Below, in pieces: positions 37,409 through 45,790 of a stretch of 64,000 bases of DNA. Below the pieces are notes generated by a model. The model was not told the origin of the DNA. It searched no databases and saw only the letters and a list, made by a program, of their open reading frames with translations. Origin of the DNA: CAVSVP01 sp963731125. GTDB taxonomy: Bacteria; Pseudomonadota; Gammaproteobacteria; Competibacterales; Competibacteraceae. The translations under genes were made by a program, and so were the position numbers. Within the stretch, counting starts at the first letter, position 1. Each line of letters begins with the position of its first letter. The stretch spans positions 147,322 through 211,321 of the forward strand of contig CAVSVP010000016.1 in assembly GCA_963731125.1 (NCBI GenBank), in the 5' to 3' direction.

Positions 37409-37639
37409 CTGCACCTCTTCTTTATATACCGTTACCAGTTCAGTGCATACCTTAATTGGCGATGCCACGCCGGGTCACGCAGGCTTATCGGAAGGACACG
37501 AGTAACGCATATCTCTATGGCGTACTGGGGCTGTTTTGGGACTGGAAAATCCATCCCTTACCCAGCGCGCGGGGATACGCGTGAAAGTGGCCGCTAGACT
37601 TGACAGGACCCATAACCCTTTCGATGAAACCTGCTGGGT

Positions 37640-37673
37640 GAGCCGCTTGAGGGAAAACCTCACGAGCGGTTCT
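37640..37673 (+). ncRNA. Group II intron domain V
   Basis: A 34-base hairpin beginning GAGCCGCTTGAGG and ending GAGCGGTTCT with a GAAA-type tip (GGGAAAACCT). It contains the AGC catalytic triad and the internal bulge of domain V, the ribozyme's metal-binding core. Confidence 0.88.
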
Positions 37674-37840
37674 TATGGGGAGGGGCTGGAAACGGGACGA
37701 CGGAAAACCCTAACCGGGCACGAAGGGGGAAACCCCGGAGACAGACAAGGGCAATCCTACGACGCGTTACCGCGCCAGTCCTTTACCCGACAACTGGCGT
37801 TTAAACGCTTAAAGACGCTATTGGAGACGGGCCATGTACC

Positions 37841-39039
37841 TAGGGCAATCGCGCTATGTGAGTTTCGGCCCGAAGATGAGTTGGTTACGGTACTCGTCGT
37901 TCAGTGAAGCGCGCAGCTTACGACGTCGCAGGCTATCCTGGGAGGAGCCGTTGTGGCGTATCACATTGAGCGCCATCCGCCGGATCAGAGCGAGGTTTTC
38001 AGCCGAGTGAGGTTGGTGTGCCCGGTTGGCATCTTCGCCGAACTGCACGTCCAGTACCCAATGCTGGCCATTCTCGGTATCCCAGTGGCGGCGCACGGCG
38101 TCGGCAAAGCACGCCGGATCGGTCAGTGAGCATAGGTAATAGCGGTGTTCGGTCGTCGTTGTATCGCCGATGATCCGAGTCGCTTCGAGTCGACCGACCG
38201 CTTGCAGTCCGGCCCACTCGGGTGGTTGCTCCAGCCAGGCAATCTCGTCACTCAGGGCGTAGCGGCGGATTTCAATTCGACCATGGTCTTTGTCTACCGT
38301 CTCCTGCTGGGGTAATCGGTCCTGAGTAATTTCCGTATCCAACCATAAGCGCACGTCGTCATGCAGACTCGGGTGGTTATCTTTCAGGGCCAGGATGTAA
38401 TCCGCGCCAGCGTCGACCACCTCCCGGGCAATGGCTTTCTGACAGCCCATCGCATCGATCGTGACCCCCGCGCCTCGCACGTCCAGCAGTGACAGTAGCT
38501 CTGGCATCGCCGTGATTTCATTGGTTTTGTCTGCCACCGCCTGCGGCGTGAGGACTAGGCGGGCTTTCGCCGCGTAGGCACTCACCAGGTGAACGGCTTG
38601 ATCCCCCACCCGGCTACCCCGCAGGCGCTTACCATCCAGACACACCGGTTCCCCCGCTAAACTCGGTATAGCAACCTCCACCCACCGCAACAACGCCTCC
38701 GTAAACGCCCCCGGTGCCAGGCGCCCCAATACGTCACTGAGCGTATCATGGGACGGAATGCCATTCGGCAGTTCCAAGAACTCTCGCAACCAGTCCTCTT
38801 TTTGCTTCCCAAATTCTTCCATTCCCACCCAGTCTTCAATCCCACTGAGCACGGCACAAAACACAATCATGAGAATGTCAGTCAATTTGTGTAGCTTGTT
38901 TCGGGTTTCCCGGCGGGGGTCAGGCAGCTCGGCAAAATAGGGGCGGGGATCAGGCAGCATCGGTTATCTCCTCAACGTCAGGATGCCTCCTAACATTACC
39001 TGCATCCTCTGTCAAGGGCTATATAGCGCGATTGCCCTA
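37841..39039 (-). mobile_element. ISAs1-family element
   Basis: Ends TAGGGCAATCGCGCTAT and its reverse complement bound 1199 bp, with a 10-bp direct repeat GCCATGTACC on both sides (37831-37840 and 39040-39049), as is usual for ISAs1. It sits in the third exon-like piece of the IS4 transposase. Confidence 0.93.
37854..38960 (-). CDS. ISAs1-family transposase
   Basis: A 368-residue transposase with the H-repeat/ISAs1 layout: FAELPDPRRETRNKLHKLTD near 8-27, VCLDGKRLRGS with the first Asp near 100, VTIDAMGCQKAIA with the second near 155, ILALKDNHPSL, and HWDTENGQHWVLDVQFGED with the Glu near 290. It is complete and appears intact. Confidence 0.92.
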   Translation of the reverse strand: MLPDPRPYFAELPDPRRETRNKLHKLTDILMIVFCAVLSGIEDWVGMEEFGKQKEDWLREFLELPNGIPSHDTLSDVLGRLAPGAFTEALLRWVEVAIPSLAGEPVCLDGKRLRGSRVGDQAVHLVSAYAAKARLVLTPQAVADKTNEITAMPELLSLLDVRGAGVTIDAMGCQKAIAREVVDAGADYILALKDNHPSLHDDVRLWLDTEITQDRLPQQETVDKDHGRIEIRRYALSDEIAWLEQPPEWAGLQAVGRLEATRIIGDTTTTEHRYYLCSLTDPACFADAVRRHWDTENGQHWVLDVQFGEDANRAHQPHSAENLALIRRMALNVIRHNGSSQDSLRRRKLRASLNDEYRNQLIFGPKLT

Positions 39040-39083
39040 GCCATGTACCGAAATACGATCCCACTAGCTCCAGAGCGTGGTTA

Positions 39084-40194
39084 AGTAGTCGGCCATAAGT
39101 ATTTTAACAAAAGTAAAAATGAGGTAACCTTATTCTATTCTAGAGCCCCATTTGTGATAGGCGACTTATGCTATTGGTAACCCCCCTGAGCGAGCCCGAG
39201 AAGGTGACGCTACACGAGATGCACCAACACCACCCGTTTCATTGGACACGGATGCGCGCCCATGCGATTTTGCTGAGTGCGTCGGGTTATCGGGTTCAAG
39301 CGATCGCGGCGATCTATGGGGTGTGTCGGCAGACGGTTTCCAGTTGGCTGAAAGCGTGGGCGCGTCAGGGGTTAGTGGGGTTACTGGATCAAGCGCGCAG
39401 TGGTCGGCCGCGCAAACTCAGCGCCGCGGAAGAAGCGCCGGTGCTGGCGTGGCTCGAAGCGGAGCCACGCTCCCTCAAGCGGGTGCTGGCGGCGTTAGAG
39501 AAGCGCGGCGGGCAGCAGGTCAGTATGACGACGATTAAACGGTTGTGCAGACGGGCCGGGCGGGTGTGGAAGCGGGTGCGACAATCGCTTAAAGACAAGC
39601 GCGATCCCCAGGCGTTTGCCGCTTCGGTGGAACGGCTTGCCGAGTTGATTGAGCGCGAGGCGAGCGGGGCGATTGAGCGGTATTATTTTGATGAGTCCGG
39701 CTTTACCCTCGTCCCGGCGATGGCTTACGCGTGGCAACCCCGCGGCGAGACGATCGAGTTACCCGCGTCCCACAGCAAGCGGCTCCATGTGCTCGGGTTT
39801 ATGGATCGGACGAGTGAAGTTCAGTCCTATGTCTTTGAGGGCACCATCGATACCGCGGTCGTGATCGCCTGCTTTGATGCGTTTGCCAAGACCCGAGAAA
39901 AACCCACCGTCGTGGTACTCGATAATGCCTCGCTCCATACCAGCGAAGCGGTTGCGGCAAACCGGGAACGCTGGCACGCTACCGGTCTGCAGCTAGAATT
40001 CCTCGCCCCGTATTCACCGGAATTAAATTTGATCGAAATCTTGTGGCGCAAGATCAAATATGAATGGTTGCCCTTCTCGGCCTACGAATCCTTTTCCAGT
40101 CTCAGAGAAGAGCTCTTTAAGATCCTGAGAAACATCGGCACTGAATACCAGATCGCATTCTCATAAAATGTTAAAATACTTGTGATTGATTACT
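39084..40194 (+). mobile_element. IS630-family element, copy A
   Basis: 1111 bp flanked by TA on each side (39082-39083 and 40195-40196), the TA target duplication of IS630. Imperfect inverted ends share AAGTATTTTAAC. A near-identical copy lies in reverse orientation at 49434-50544. Confidence 0.92.
39168..40166 (+). CDS. IS630-family transposase, copy A
   Basis: A 332-residue transposase. The N-terminal helix-turn-helix includes RVQAIAAIYGVCRQTVSSWL; the DDE core has FDESGFTLVP (about 185), VVVLDNASLHTS (about 262) and PYSPELNLIEILWRKIKYEW (about 289). It differs from copy B (49462-50460) at only four residues. It appears intact. Confidence 0.93.
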   Translation: MLLVTPLSEPEKVTLHEMHQHHPFHWTRMRAHAILLSASGYRVQAIAAIYGVCRQTVSSWLKAWARQGLVGLLDQARSGRPRKLSAAEEAPVLAWLEAEPRSLKRVLAALEKRGGQQVSMTTIKRLCRRAGRVWKRVRQSLKDKRDPQAFAASVERLAELIEREASGAIERYYFDESGFTLVPAMAYAWQPRGETIELPASHSKRLHVLGFMDRTSEVQSYVFEGTIDTAVVIACFDAFAKTREKPTVVVLDNASLHTSEAVAANRERWHATGLQLEFLAPYSPELNLIEILWRKIKYEWLPFSAYESFSSLREELFKILRNIGTEYQIAFS

Positions 40195-40635
40195 TATATG
40201 GTAAATTATTTCTGGCGCTGCTGACCGAGAAGCGGGCGCGCATTACCCGCGCTTTTTCCCCCTGGGGCTACGACTTGTCGCAGCCGATGGCGTGAGGTTG
40301 AATTTATCTGGCACCAAATCGAACAGGCGATGGTGCCGGTGCTACCCTTAGCATTCGTACTCGAACATTGGCCGGAGATTGCCGCCTCATTAGGTGAGCG
40401 ATCACGCAAGCGAACCCCGCAAATCGATACCTTTGACTTCGCTAAATTTGGTTAGCGCTTATGGGGGTGCAACCCGCCTCCCGCGTCTGAGCTGATGGTC
40501 GCTAGGGGTTGAAATTGAGGTAGACTCCTCCGTTGGTAAAATAATCCAGGGGCTTAAGTCCCCCAAATTGGAGGAGTCCACCTATGAGTAGCATTAATGA
40601 AAGCGCACTCGGCATCAAGGGCCAAGAGCTCGTGG

Positions 40636-42423
40636 CAGCAATTCAGAGCGTCCCCCCCGGTGTAAGCCGACGTGAGGGTGCGGTCGATTGCAGGGCGCCA
40701 CGGGCCTGTGCTTCTGGCCCGTAATCGCCGCCAATGACGGCGGTCACCGTTGCCGAAGTCAGCTGGCGTTCGCCTTGTCGGTCTGGAGTATAGCGCAGTC
40801 TCCTAGGGCTGTAGGGTAAGGCCTGAATCTCGGCGCAGGCGATCTCCACCTGGGGCTAAGTGAAGCGCATCTGACAGCGGCGTTGGGTGAGTTTCTTGAG
40901 GGTGGAGCGGCGCAGCTGACCGTACAGGAGAAACGCCATCCTCGTCTGGGACCGGTGGCGGCGTGTGATCTTGCCGTGCAACAGCGGCTGAAAGGCCGTG
41001 CTCAGGACCGTCAGCTGATTGATCAAATGGCCGATTTGCAGGCACTGATAATAGTTCTTCGCCCCTGGCCAGCTGCCCCGTGCATACTGGTGCTGCAACG
41101 CGTAGCCCTGATGCTTTTGGCTGTTGAAGCCCGCCTTTTCGATCTTCCAGCGCAAGCGCCCGGTGCGGCTGAGCATGGCGACGGTGGCCGCGGTCACCGC
41201 CAGATTGGTCACGTGGACGAAGCGGCTGCGGGTGGACTCGCCGCACTGGCTGGGGGTAAGCGTCTCAACGCATTCCAGCCACTGGAGTCGATGGCCGTGA
41301 TAGTCGAGGTCGGTTAGCCAACGAAAGTCTTGCGCAATCCGCGCCGGGCCCTGGATGCGGCGCTCGTGGCGGTGCTGGTCTGGATTGAGCGGCAGTAACG
41401 CCCGCACCTCTTCCCAGAGGCTGGGCAGGTTGCCGTCGTTAAAGGTCAGGATAAAGGCCCAGCCGTTCGCCTGGCAGATCTCGAAAAAGCCTTGATAGGG
41501 GGACAGGCCAGCGGCGCTCAGCCACCTCGGCAAGCGCGGATAGCGCCGCTTGAGCGTAGCCGCCAGACGCCCGAAGGCGCGCCTTTCACCGGCCTGTTTC
41601 TCATCCTCGTCCAGCGGGTTGGCGATCCATTCGCTGGCCAGCGAGATCGCCAAGCCATGGGGGGGGATCAGCTTGGCCTCCAGGACGTTATGAAAGGAGG
41701 TGGTTGGGCCGCTCTTGCAGGTCTGGTGCAACCACTGCTCGCAGTGCCGCGCGGTAAAGCTCATCGTGCCGGTGGCATCGATGGCGACCACAACGTGGCG
41801 CTTACACAAGCGGTACGGGTGCAGCACCTTCTTCTCCAGTCGCGTTTTCACCAGCCCCTGCTGGAGGCGCGCGAGCGGCGCATCGGCCCACCGACACAGC
41901 ACGCGGTGTACCGTATCCCGATGCGGCAGATGCAGCTTGAACAGCTTCTGGTCGGGCCGTTTGAACTTGGCTGCCTGGCGCTTATTGTTAAACGCGTTGC
42001 GCGCGCCCTGCTGGAAAATAAACAGTGCAATCCCTGCCATCAGGATTTCGCCCAGTGCGTAGTCCGACTTACCTCGGCCATCCTCCAGCTCGCGCAAGCG
42101 CTCCAACAAGTCCGGGAAAACATGCGGAATGGTCTTGAACAACTCACCGACCCCCGTTTCCCCCCGGCTCTGGGCGCTACCGCTGAGGCGGCGCTTGGCT
42201 TGACGCGGGACGCGCTGATGTGGTTTCTTGTTACGCTGGCGTTGAAGGTGAGCGTTGGCGCGCTTCTTCATGGGGCCTCCGAGTGACAAAAAGCTTCATG
42301 ATAAGGCCTTCAACGCCTTCAGTTAGCCTTTCTTCACAGCGCCCAATAGCCGGAAAAATATTTTTTAGGCTATCGCCTACTTGGTTGAGCCTACTGATTT
42401 TTTCTCAACGCTCTGAATTGCTG
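40636..42423 (-). mobile_element. DDE insertion sequence (family not assigned), 1788 bp
   Basis: Perfect 16-bp inverted ends CAGCAATTCAGAGCGT, flanked by the 9-bp direct repeat AGCTCGTGG (40627-40635 and 42424-42432). The CAGCA terminus and 9-bp duplication are shared with the two elements at 54853-56499 and 57036-58681, suggesting one family. Confidence 0.9.
40856..42271 (-). CDS. DDE transposase, unassigned family
   Basis: A 471-residue transposase. The N-terminus is basic (MKKRANAHLQRQRNKKPHQR). Later blocks include LHLPHRDTVHRVLCRW near 120, VVVAIDATGTMSF near 165 with the likely first Asp, FILTFNDGNLPSLWEEV near 270 and RLRWKIEKAGFNSQKHQGYA near 380 with the likely Glu. The last block resembles RWKVENETFNTLKNQGYELE of the transposase at 54998-56320. 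GGAGG stands 5 bases before the ATG at 42271, favouring this start over a frame opening at 42289. Confidence 0.8.
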   Translation of the reverse strand: MKKRANAHLQRQRNKKPHQRVPRQAKRRLSGSAQSRGETGVGELFKTIPHVFPDLLERLRELEDGRGKSDYALGEILMAGIALFIFQQGARNAFNNKRQAAKFKRPDQKLFKLHLPHRDTVHRVLCRWADAPLARLQQGLVKTRLEKKVLHPYRLCKRHVVVAIDATGTMSFTARHCEQWLHQTCKSGPTTSFHNVLEAKLIPPHGLAISLASEWIANPLDEDEKQAGERRAFGRLAATLKRRYPRLPRWLSAAGLSPYQGFFEICQANGWAFILTFNDGNLPSLWEEVRALLPLNPDQHRHERRIQGPARIAQDFRWLTDLDYHGHRLQWLECVETLTPSQCGESTRSRFVHVTNLAVTAATVAMLSRTGRLRWKIEKAGFNSQKHQGYALQHQYARGSWPGAKNYYQCLQIGHLINQLTVLSTAFQPLLHGKITRRHRSQTRMAFLLYGQLRRSTLKKLTQRRCQMRFT

Positions 42424-42988
42424 AGCTCGTGGATCGAGCCTATGGACTTCTCGAGATAGTGGAGTTAGCCTACCGACAGGGCACAGCCATTCATGAGGTG
42501 GAAAAAGGGCTGTTCCGGAAGCTGCTGGAGATGGGCTATCAAGCCTTAAGATTACTCTTTGAACTCGATGGGGCTTGTGATGAGGGCGAGCGAGTGCAGT
42601 TATCGGATGGACGGGTAGTAAATCGGCTCGCGTAGCTGCATGGTCGGCCGTATCAGTCGGTGTTCGGTGCCTACGAGCTGGAGCGCTGGGCCTATGGGAG
42701 CCGAGAAGGTCAGCAGTTGGAGTACATTCCACTGGATGTTCGGCTACAGTTGCCTAAGAGCAAGTTTTCCTACCTATTGCAGGATTGGGATCAGTCCTTG
42801 GCGGTGGAGACTGCCTACGCTGAGGTCAACGCAATCCTGCAGCGCATGTTGGGCTTGTCGGTCTCGGTGCATAGTCTGGAGCGCACGAACCGAAGCCTCG
42901 CCCAATCGGTAGAGTCCTACTGGTGTTTTGCTTCAGATGGAATCGGAATTTTCCCTGCTTTGATACAGTTGGTAAAAAGTAGAGGAAA

Positions 42989-43399
42989 ATGACGATGACG
43001 AAGCGTACGAAGAGCAAACCGAAGCAGTACACGCCGGTGGAAAAAGTAGCGATTTTACGCCGGCATTTGGTCGATCAGGTGCCGGTCTCGGAAGTGTGTC
43101 GCGAGCAGCAGCTGCACCCGAACGTGTTTTACCGGTGGCAGAAGATCTTTTTTGAAGGCGGCGCCGCGGCCTTTGCCCCGAGCGGCTCGGCCCAGGTCAA
43201 TCGCCTGAGCCAACAGGTTGAGGCGCTGCAAGCGCAGCTGGTGCGCAAGAATGACGTGTTGGCGGAGGTGATGGAAGCCTATGTGCAACTTAAAAAAAAC
43301 ACTGGGGTCCTCGGAGCGGGCGCTGGGTTGAGCCGGCGGTTCGCGCAGCGGTGGTGGCATTGCTCGAGTATGGCACGCAGCGGCTGGAGCTGCCGCTGA
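42989..43399 (+). CDS. IS3 OrfA
   Basis: A 136-residue OrfA with a helix-turn-helix (EKVAILRRHLVDQVPVSEVC, LHPNVFYRWQKIFF) and a leucine-rich coil (VNRLSQQVEALQAQLV). AGAGGAA precedes the start. A run of eight A at 43292-43299 is placed so that a -1 frameshift joins it to OrfB as a fused transposase, the normal IS3 mechanism; residues after the A-run belong to the unshifted product. Confidence 0.88.
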   Translation: MTMTKRTKSKPKQYTPVEKVAILRRHLVDQVPVSEVCREQQLHPNVFYRWQKIFFEGGAAAFAPSGSAQVNRLSQQVEALQAQLVRKNDVLAEVMEAYVQLKKNTGVLGAGAGLSRRFAQRWWHCSSMARSGWSCR

Positions 43400-44286
43400 C
43401 ACGCCTACTAGGCTGGTTGGCGCTGGCCCCGGGCAAGTACTACGAGTGGCGCCGGCGCCAGGGCCAACCGAATCGCCATAATGGCATCATCCCCAGCCGC
43501 CATTGGCTGCAATCCTGGGAGCGCGAAGCGATCATCGCCTTCGCCCGGCAGCATCGCCAGGACGGCTATCGGCGGCTGTGTTACCAGATGATCGACGCCG
43601 AGGTTGTCGCCTGTGCCCCCAGCACCGTGTATCGGGTGCTGAAAGCCGCCGGCTTGCTTAACGCGTGGGAGGCTAAACCCACGCGCAAAGGCCAGGGCTT
43701 TGTGCAACCGACCTGTGCCCATGCGCATTGGCATATCGATATCTCCTACCTCAATCTCCAGGGCACGTTCTATTATCTGTGTACGCTTCTCGATGGCTAT
43801 AGTCGCTGGATCGTGCAGTGGGTTTTGGGCGAGCAGATGACCGAAGTCGAGGTGGCCATTCTCTTGCAAGCGGCCCACGAACAGCACCCGGAGGCGACCC
43901 CGCGGGTGATTTCCGACAACGGCCCGCAATTCATCGCTAAGGAATTTAAGGCGTTCATTCGCCGCTCGGAGATGAGCCAAGTGCACACTTCGCCGGCCTA
44001 TCCGCAGAGTAACGGCAAGCTCGAACGGTGGCATAAGTCATTGAAAGATGAATGTATTCGTCCGCAGACTCCAATCTCGCTCGAGGATGCGCGGCAGCTG
44101 ATTGGCGTCTATGTGACGACGTATAATACCGAGCGGTTGCACAGTGCATTAGGCTATGTGGCCCCCGAAGCCAAGCTCCTCGGCCGCGAGCAGCACATCT
44201 TCGCCGAACGCCGGCGGCGGTTGCAACAGGCCCGCCAAGCGCGCCTCACCGCCTATCAGGCGCAGTTGCGAGTGCCTGCTGCATGA
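43351..44286 (+). CDS. IS3 OrfB integrase
   Basis: A 311-residue rve-type integrase. The DDE residues are in HWHIDISYLNLQG (about 132), VISDNGPQFIAKEF (about 193) and NGKLERWHKSLKDE (about 229). The frame is open upstream to the A8 slip site at 43292-43299, so the active form should be OrfAB made by -1 frameshifting. The gene is complete. Confidence 0.9.
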   Translation: MVALLEYGTQRLELPLTRLLGWLALAPGKYYEWRRRQGQPNRHNGIIPSRHWLQSWEREAIIAFARQHRQDGYRRLCYQMIDAEVVACAPSTVYRVLKAAGLLNAWEAKPTRKGQGFVQPTCAHAHWHIDISYLNLQGTFYYLCTLLDGYSRWIVQWVLGEQMTEVEVAILLQAAHEQHPEATPRVISDNGPQFIAKEFKAFIRRSEMSQVHTSPAYPQSNGKLERWHKSLKDECIRPQTPISLEDARQLIGVYVTTYNTERLHSALGYVAPEAKLLGREQHIFAERRRRLQQARQARLTAYQAQLRVPAA

Positions 44287-44346
44287 ACCCAAGGGCATTG
44301 TTCCCAGGGCTGGCGCCGCACGGCGCCGTTCACCCTCATGGGAGCT

Positions 44347-45685
44347 GGTTGACTGACTCGCTAAGGCACGGATTCTACTTGAAATTAAAGAAAGGGATGA
44401 GATGAAATGCGCGACCCGTGTTCCAACGGGATGGGTTAAACATAAGGAGCCCGCGCATGAATACCTCATCCCCACTTTACGATACGATAGTCTCCCTCTT
44501 GGCACAAGCACCGTGGCGCGATCGCCGGCATTTATCGACCTTGGCATGGATGGTGGTTGGGTTATTGAGCAGCGGCTGGATTGGGCTAAGTGAGTGGGTG
44601 CCGTAGGTACACAGTCGCGCCCGGTTCGCCGCCAGCAGTTGGCGGCGGTTTCGGCGCTGGTTAGCCAATCGGCGAGTGGATGTCCACCACCTCTACGGCG
44701 CGCTGTTGCAGCCGGTGTTGGCGGAACTGGACGCGCCACGGCTGTACGTGGTCTTGGATACCTCGTTGCTGTGGAACCGGTGGTGTTTGATCCGCCTGGG
44801 GTTAGTGTATCGCGGCCGTACCATACCGCTGGTCTGGAAGGTGATCGAGCATCGCTCCAGCAGTGTGGCCTTTCGGGCTTACCGTGGGTTGTTGCGCTTG
44901 GCCGAGCGGCTGTTGCCGCCAGGGCGGGACATCGTGCTGTTGGCCGATCGGGGCTTTCTGCATGGGGAACTGATGGCCTGGATTCACCGCCACGCGCGCT
45001 GGCATCTGCGCGTGCGTATCAAGCGCTCAGGGTTGCATCTCTATGTCCAGCGCCGGGGACACTATCGGCGCCTGGTCATTCGCGTGCAGGCCGGTGAAGT
45101 GGGCTGCTATCATCACGTCTTTGTCGGTGCCCAACGCCTGGAGATGCACTTGGCCGTGGGCTGGCAACGGGGCCACCGCGAGCCCTGGTTGATCCTCAGC
45201 GATGAACCGACCGACCGCGATACCCTGGCTGAGTATGGCCAGCGCTTTCGGATCGAGGAGAATTTCCTGGACGACAAATCCAACGGCTTCCAACTGGAAA
45301 GCTCCCAACTGCGCGACGCCCGCACCCTGACACGGTTGCTGTTGGTCTTGGCCGTGGCCACCCTCTACCTGACTTGCCAAGGCGCCGCGGTGGTCGCCCA
45401 GGGCCAGCGCCGCCGGGTCGATACCCATTGGTTTCGCGGCCACAGCTATCTGCGCTTAGGCTGGCATGGGCTGCGCTATGCGCTGGCTCATGGCGAAGCC
45501 CTGCTGCAACGCTTGACGCTGGGCTCCCTCCAGGATCCGGATCCGGCTCAGGCCAGCCGCCGACAGGGGCGGCAAAAACGTCAACAAGCCCGCTGGATGG
45601 ACCCTTTGCCAGCCTGTTATGCCTTGTTACTTCCCGCCCTGGAGGCAGCATGAGAGTTAGCTGAGAGGAGTTTTGTCAGTCAACC
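44347..45685 (+). mobile_element. IS4-type element inside the IS3 element
   Basis: GGTTGACTGAC at 44347 and its reverse complement ending at 45685 bound a 1.34 kb element, with a probable 12-bp target duplication beginning CTCATGG on both sides (44335-44346 and 45686-45697; 7 of the first 7 bases match, the rest diverge). Confidence 0.75.
44457..45653 (+). pseudogene. IS4-type transposase with an in-frame TAG
   Basis: The frame starts at 44457 (AAGGAG 10 bases upstream), reads SLLAQAPWRDRRHLSTLAWM to SEWVP, meets TAG at 44604-44606, and continues in the same phase with VHSRARFAASSWRRFRRWLA. The DDE blocks are LYVVLDTSLLWNRW, VLLADRGFLHGELM and YGQRFRIEENFLDDKSNGFQ. The rest to 45653 is open. 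Related transposases often read W-x-P-Y-V-x-S-R at the TAG, so a Tyr codon probably became TAG. Confidence 0.83.
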
Positions 45686-45790
45686 CTCATGGTGACCTCT
45701 TACCGGGAGCGCCGGCGCTGTCCAGGAGGAGTTGCGAAGCAAAGCTCCTGGACAGTGCCGGCGCGTACGGTACCCTGATCATCATGAGGG
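45684..45790. repeat. 107-bp imperfect palindrome
   Basis: The whole stretch folds on itself. Outer arms CCCTCATG/CATGAGGG and inner arms at 45709-45728 and 45745-45764 (GCGCCGGCGCTGTCCAGGAG, one mismatch) surround a 16-base loop. It lies at the right edge of the IS4-type element within the IS3 3' region and may be a small non-autonomous element. Confidence 0.75.

Larger units (their letters stand above)
34857..37499. mobile_element. IS66-family element inside the group II intron
   Basis: Ends GTGTCCTTCCGATAA at 34857 and its reverse complement ending at 37499, flanked by the 8-bp direct repeat GAGTAACG (34849-34856 and 37500-37507), as expected of IS66. It carries tnpC on the plus strand and tnpB and tnpA on the minus strand, so the genes converge instead of forming one operon. 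Confidence 0.92.
33626..37584 (+). pseudogene. ltrA: Group II intron reverse transcriptase/maturase, split by IS66
   Basis: The intron-encoded protein spans 33626-34856 and resumes at 37508-37584. RT blocks: RVLQIPCIRDRVVQGALKLI, NSYGFRPKRSPHRALAEV, MVIDVDRSNYFDTI, VAQGGPFSPLAANIYLNEV and HRFADDIVI (FADD instead of the usual YADD). The maturase X domain includes AGWVNYFRVGNASRAF. At WRRWSN the IS66 element enters; past it SNAYLYGVLGLFWDWKIHPL completes the usual C-terminus. No HNH endonuclease domain is seen. The uninterrupted reading frame continues into the IS66 end and stops at 34918, losing only about 25 residues of the C-terminus. Confidence 0.87.
33098..37791 (+). mobile_element. Group II intron inside the IS4 transposase gene
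   Basis: The boundaries are set by restoring the transposase frame: TGG CAA GTC G | intron | AA CTG GCG TTT (WQV-E-LAF). The intron then begins GCGTGTCCGG, a GUGYG-like start, and ends TTTACCCGAC, a common 3' end. A 530-base ribozyme region precedes the RT gene and domain V lies at 37640-37673. About 118 bases separate domain V from the 3' end, longer than a usual domain VI. An IS66 element splits the RT gene near its end. Confidence 0.85.
32164..40455 (+). pseudogene. IS4-family transposase, interrupted four ways
   Basis: The transposase frame can be followed through 32164-33097, 37792-37840, 39050-39083 and 40197-40455. The N-terminal part has HRLKELSAASDLLRVLLLHV and the DDE block LRLVDGSILKEPG; the second block is YLMGDRGDANAKG; FSTEALLEWYRLRWQ joins across the intron to ELAFKRLKTLL, then GHVPKYDPTSSRAWLYGKLF across the ISAs1 and IS630 elements, matching the usual IS4 C-terminal region. 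Besides the insertions there is an in-frame TAG at 33013-33015 and a frameshift near 40274, after which FIWHQIEQAMVPVL resumes. It is inactive. Confidence 0.85.
32066..40467 (+). mobile_element. IS4-family element, host of a nested stack (stack 1)
   Basis: Left end CCCCCATAAGCGCTAACC (about 32067-32084) and its reverse complement at 40450-40467 bound an element of about 1.4 kb once later insertions are removed. Inside it lie a group II intron (33098-37791, itself carrying an IS66 element), an ISAs1 element (37841-39039) and an IS630 element (39084-40194). No clear target duplication was found around the outer ends. Confidence 0.85.

Noticed and set aside
44376..44391. Right end of the first IS3 element directly after orfB
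   Set aside because: A weak inverted match exists there, but the much longer match ending at 45895 with a CTGG duplication restores the ISKra4 frame.
33013..44606. Genome-wide reassignment of TAG as a sense codon
   Set aside because: TAG is the normal stop of several intact genes here, for example glgC and the chorismatase gene, so only partial readthrough remains conceivable.
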